NCBI GenBank assembly: GCA_013203855.1
Contig: JABMPG010000804.1
Location: forward strand, 1-9,471
Length of the DNA: 9,471 nucleotides
Direction: 5' to 3'
From: a bacterium
GTDB lineage: Bacteria; Sumerlaeota; Sumerlaeia; UBA8349
Shown here: piece after piece, positions 7,651-9,471 of the stretch
Layout: the number at the start of each line of letters is the position of its first letter
Position numbering within the stretch: the stretch's first letter is position 1
Made by a program: the position numbers and the translations under genes
Notes under the pieces: generated by a model
Told to the model about the DNA's origin: nothing
The model's database searches: none
The model's input: the letters and a program-made list of their open reading frames with translations, nothing else

Positions 7651-8472
7651 CTAGGCCTGCTGCCACCAGCGGCGGCCTGCCTCCAGAACAGCGTGATGCC
7701 AGGGAGCCGCATAGAAACCGGCATCGGACCCAGGAATCACTCTGAGGGCGGCTCCATTGGTTTCCGCAAACAGATTTTGATAGAAGGCCAGATGCTGCTT
7801 GAGATCCGGATCCGATTCTCCGTAGAGGAAGAGCGCCTTGCCTGAAATCCGGCCCGCGTCCAAACAGAACTCGCCCTCATCCAGGCTCTCGTTCACGTCG
7901 CTCGCAATCGGTTCCGTCAGGTTCATTCGAATCAGATCGAGGCGGAGATCGCCTCGGAGCAGGCGGGGGAGCCAGTCAAATCGGGCGAACTTCGCACCAT
8001 AGGTCTTCAGGTGATGAAAGCGTCGCCTCTGTTGCTTCTTCTTCGTCGCCTCATTGAATGGCGGACACGACAGGAGAAGGAGCCGCTCCACCTCTCCCTC
8101 TCCGCAGGCGGCCGCCAGCGCCACCTTGGCGCCGCGGCAGATGCCGCCGATAAGCAACCTCTCTGCGTCCACTTTTCTTCTCAACCAAGCCAGGGCACAC
8201 CGGGCCTCCGCGACATGATTCCCGAAAGACGTCTCGTCGCCGTAACTGTAGCCGCCTCCCGATAAGTCGAGACGAAGGACCGTGATCCCTTCTTGCGACA
8301 AGACCTCGGCCAGATCGAAGAGAAGCCGATGGGGGCCGTAGCGCGGTCCGGCCAGGCCGGGGAGGAGGAGGGCCGCCCATCCAGGCTGGCTCTTGGCAAG
8401 AGGCCGATGGAGAACGCCCCGGAGGGTGAGCCCGCCCGGCGCAGGAAAGGCGACGGGTTCCAGAGGCGTCAT
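7651..8472 (-). CDS. Alpha/beta-hydrolase-fold protein resembling exosortase A system-associated hydrolase 1
   Basis: The 273-residue protein has the order of an alpha/beta hydrolase: LLLPGLAG (36-43), VLRLDLSGGGYSYGD (65-79), then nucleophile elbow GGICRGA (109-115) with Cys112 instead of Ser. FLYGESDPD (215-223) supplies a likely acid. At the place where the family normally has a GADH-type His it reads GSDAGFY (Ala251); His259 or His260 are the only nearby alternatives. The Cys elbow, the cap segment around LKTYGAKFARFDWLPRLLRG and the pairing with its neighbour recall TIGR03100. The ATG at 8472 is chosen because it forms an ATGA overlap with the upstream stop and has AAGGAAG 7 bases before it. 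An in-frame start 17 codons earlier would overlap the upstream gene by 55 bases. The substrate is unknown. Confidence 0.7.
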   Translation of the reverse strand: MTPLEPVAFPAPGGLTLRGVLHRPLAKSQPGWAALLLPGLAGPRYGPHRLLFDLAEVLSQEGITVLRLDLSGGGYSYGDETSFGNHVAEARCALAWLRRKVDAERLLIGGICRGAKVALAAACGEGEVERLLLLSCPPFNEATKKKQQRRRFHHLKTYGAKFARFDWLPRLLRGDLRLDLIRMNLTEPIASDVNESLDEGEFCLDAGRISGKALFLYGESDPDLKQHLAFYQNLFAETNGAALRVIPGSDAGFYAAPWHHAVLEAGRRWWQQA

Positions 8473-9251
8473 GGGTGTTCTTCCTTCAGGAACGCAAGCG
8501 TTCGATCGGCGAGGGTCGGGCATGTCCGCATCCCGATCGGCTCCCAGAATGGCCGTTCCCGGAGGTGTTCAAACCTCGACGCGGGCGGAAGCGTTTCTGG
8601 AAGACGAACGAAATCGCCCGCGGGGGAACGGCGCGATCCGATATGAACGATCAGGGAGGGAAAAGATATCCCGGCCGCGTCTATCTGAAGCGATCCCTCC
8701 AAGTCCTCCAGGCACTCCCGCGAGAACTCCCACCCCAGATGATCGATGCCGTTTGCCCTCCCCGGCTCCCGGTTCATCCATTCCAGATGCCTCACGTAAC
8801 GGGGAAGATCGAGAATGGGCTCCCAGAGAACCAGTCGGACGCGCTCGAAGAGGTCGTTCGCTTTCGGCGCGATCCGGGCCGCCACATTCGCGCCCAATCG
8901 AAGTCCGAGCAGGACGCTTCGCCGTCTCTCGCCAGATGCCCCAGAATGCGTCAGTATGGTCTCGGAATCCTCCAGCCAGTCGCGCGGTCCCGTACGCCCA
9001 AACTCCCCCGGACTGTCGCCGCAACCTCGATAGTCAAAGCGCGCCACCGACCATCCCGCCTCCCACGCGTAGCGGGCCGTTTCCTGGAGAACCGAAAAAG
9101 AGCACTTGGCCTCTTCCCCCACGGCGTTGCAAACCAGGAGAAGAGGAGAATCGGGGTCGCGAAGCGCGGCGGCGCAGAACAGCGGCCCTTTCCCGCTTCC
9201 AACATATCGGCAATCCCAGGGGAGGCTTTGTCGAAGAGGCGAATGCGTCAT
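8469..9251 (-). CDS. Alpha/beta-hydrolase-fold protein resembling exosortase A system-associated hydrolase 2
   Basis: The 260-residue protein has hydrolase-fold landmarks: LLLVCNAVGEEAKCSFSVL (37-55), ARFDYRGCGDSPGEFG (70-85), then VLLGLRLGANVAARIA (113-128). The elbow therefore reads Gly-Leu-Arg-Leu-Gly with Arg118 where a serine nucleophile would sit. It continues with VLWEPILDLPRYV (141-153). The sequence GLRLGA plus LWEPIL and the GCGDSxGEF loop are the pattern I associate with TIGR03101 (exosortase A-associated hydrolase 2), in which the elbow serine is also absent. It may therefore not be a classical esterase. Its ATG overlaps the stop of the preceding partial gene (ATGA, 9248-9251), and its own stop overlaps the next start, so the three genes are probably co-translated. 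Whether it works in protein sorting or in glycan/acyl metabolism is not shown here. Confidence 0.7.
   Translation of the reverse strand: MTHSPLRQSLPWDCRYVGSGKGPLFCAAALRDPDSPLLLVCNAVGEEAKCSFSVLQETARYAWEAGWSVARFDYRGCGDSPGEFGRTGPRDWLEDSETILTHSGASGERRRSVLLGLRLGANVAARIAPKANDLFERVRLVLWEPILDLPRYVRHLEWMNREPGRANGIDHLGWEFSRECLEDLEGSLQIDAAGISFPSLIVHIGSRRSPAGDFVRLPETLPPASRFEHLRERPFWEPIGMRTCPTLADRTLAFLKEEHP
8480..8486 (-). promoter_or_regulatory. Ribosome binding site (AAGGAAG) deciding the start at 8472
   Basis: Read on the minus strand, AAGGAAG sits 7 bases before the ATG at 8472, inside the end of the upstream hydrolase gene. It favours this start over the in-frame ATG at 8523 and fits translational coupling through the ATGA overlap. 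Confidence 0.65.
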
Positions 9252-9471
9252 GGCCTCATGACCGATCGAAGGAAATCCACGCCTTCCTCTGGAAGATTGA
9301 CCACCCTGAGGATTTCGGTCGCGAAAGAGTCCTCGAGCCGACGGGCTGGTGTAGTCTCGGAAAACGAGCCAAACAGTCCCACCAGCGCGAACGCTCGCAG
9401 GGGCTCTTCCGGCTCCTTTCGAGACCGCAATTCGGCCACTCCGGCGAGAACCATATCCCCCCGGCCCAGCA
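9248..9471 (-). CDS. Unrecognised protein, C-terminal part only (5' end outside window)
   Basis: A minus-strand frame enters from the right edge without a stop and ends at 9248 with a TGA overlapping the ATG of the next gene. About 74 residues are visible. They begin LGRGDMVLAG (preceded by a split codon) and end LPEEGVDFLRSVMRP. The Met at 9454 is in frame but has no convincing ribosome binding site, and coding continues upstream, so it is probably internal. The visible part is soluble, with no membrane segment. Tight coupling makes it the first visible member of the minus-strand operon. I do not recognise the family. Confidence 0.5.
   Translation of the reverse strand, partial: LGRGDMVLAGVAELRSRKEPEEPLRAFALVGLFGSFSETTPARRLEDSFATEILRVVNLPEEGVDFLRSVMRP

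Noticed and set aside
6560..7666. Long minus-strand open frame (368 codons) opposite the GT39-like gene
   Set aside because: Its product is a Glu/Gln/Arg-rich low-complexity chain, which is what the reverse complement of Leu- and Phe-rich CTC/TTC codons gives. The plus-strand frame has clear family motifs.
1..9471. CRISPR arrays, tRNA/rRNA genes, insertion sequences
   Set aside because: No regularly spaced repeats, no conserved RNA motifs and no transposase-like frames were seen on either strand.

Overview
The window is a dense, GC-rich (about 60% by eye) piece of a bacterial chromosome devoted to cell-surface glycan assembly. Eight protein-coding regions cover almost all of it, with gaps of only a few bases. 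Two are cut by the window edges. I see no RNA genes, CRISPR, transposase or integrase. The glycan gene set, the O-antigen-ligase-like protein and two hydrolases resembling exosortase-associated proteins point to a diderm (Gram-negative) bacterium. The CBM/LamG-like tail on the ligase and a GC-rich palindromic repeat inside a gene recall genomes of Planctomycetes and uncultivated candidate phyla (Hydrogenedentes or Sumerlaeota type). That placement is an impression and not a demonstrated assignment.

Plus strand, 3-7609, one apparent operon. It starts with a polytopic O-antigen ligase/polymerase-like protein fused to two extracytoplasmic beta-sandwich-like domains. After 18 bp comes a GT4 glycosyltransferase, then a secreted protein resembling ABC substrate-binding proteins. 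A second GT4 enzyme follows 10 bp later, and 2 bp after it a GT39-like (ArnT/PMT-type) membrane glycosyltransferase. A plausible division of labour: the GT4 enzymes build a lipid-linked glycan in the cytoplasm, and the ligase-like and GT39-like membrane proteins transfer sugars outside the inner membrane. The role of the periplasmic binding-like protein is unclear.

Minus strand, 7651-9471, converging on the first operon across a 41-bp gap. Three genes are joined by ATGA start/stop overlaps: an unrecognised gene cut by the right edge, then two alpha/beta-hydrolase-fold proteins resembling exosortase-A-system-associated hydrolases 2 and 1. Neither has a serine at the usual nucleophile position (Arg in one, Cys in the other). 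No exosortase, PEP-CTERM protein or acyl-CoA ligase lies in the window, so a link to protein sorting rests on family resemblance alone.

The points most worth attention are: the ligase-lectin fusion; loss of the conserved His in its H[NSQ]X9GXX[GTY] motif; a 66-bp palindromic repeat of exactly 22 codons read in frame within the same gene; Asn replacing the usual Asp in the GT39-like active-site motif; and the unusual catalytic residues of the hydrolase pair.
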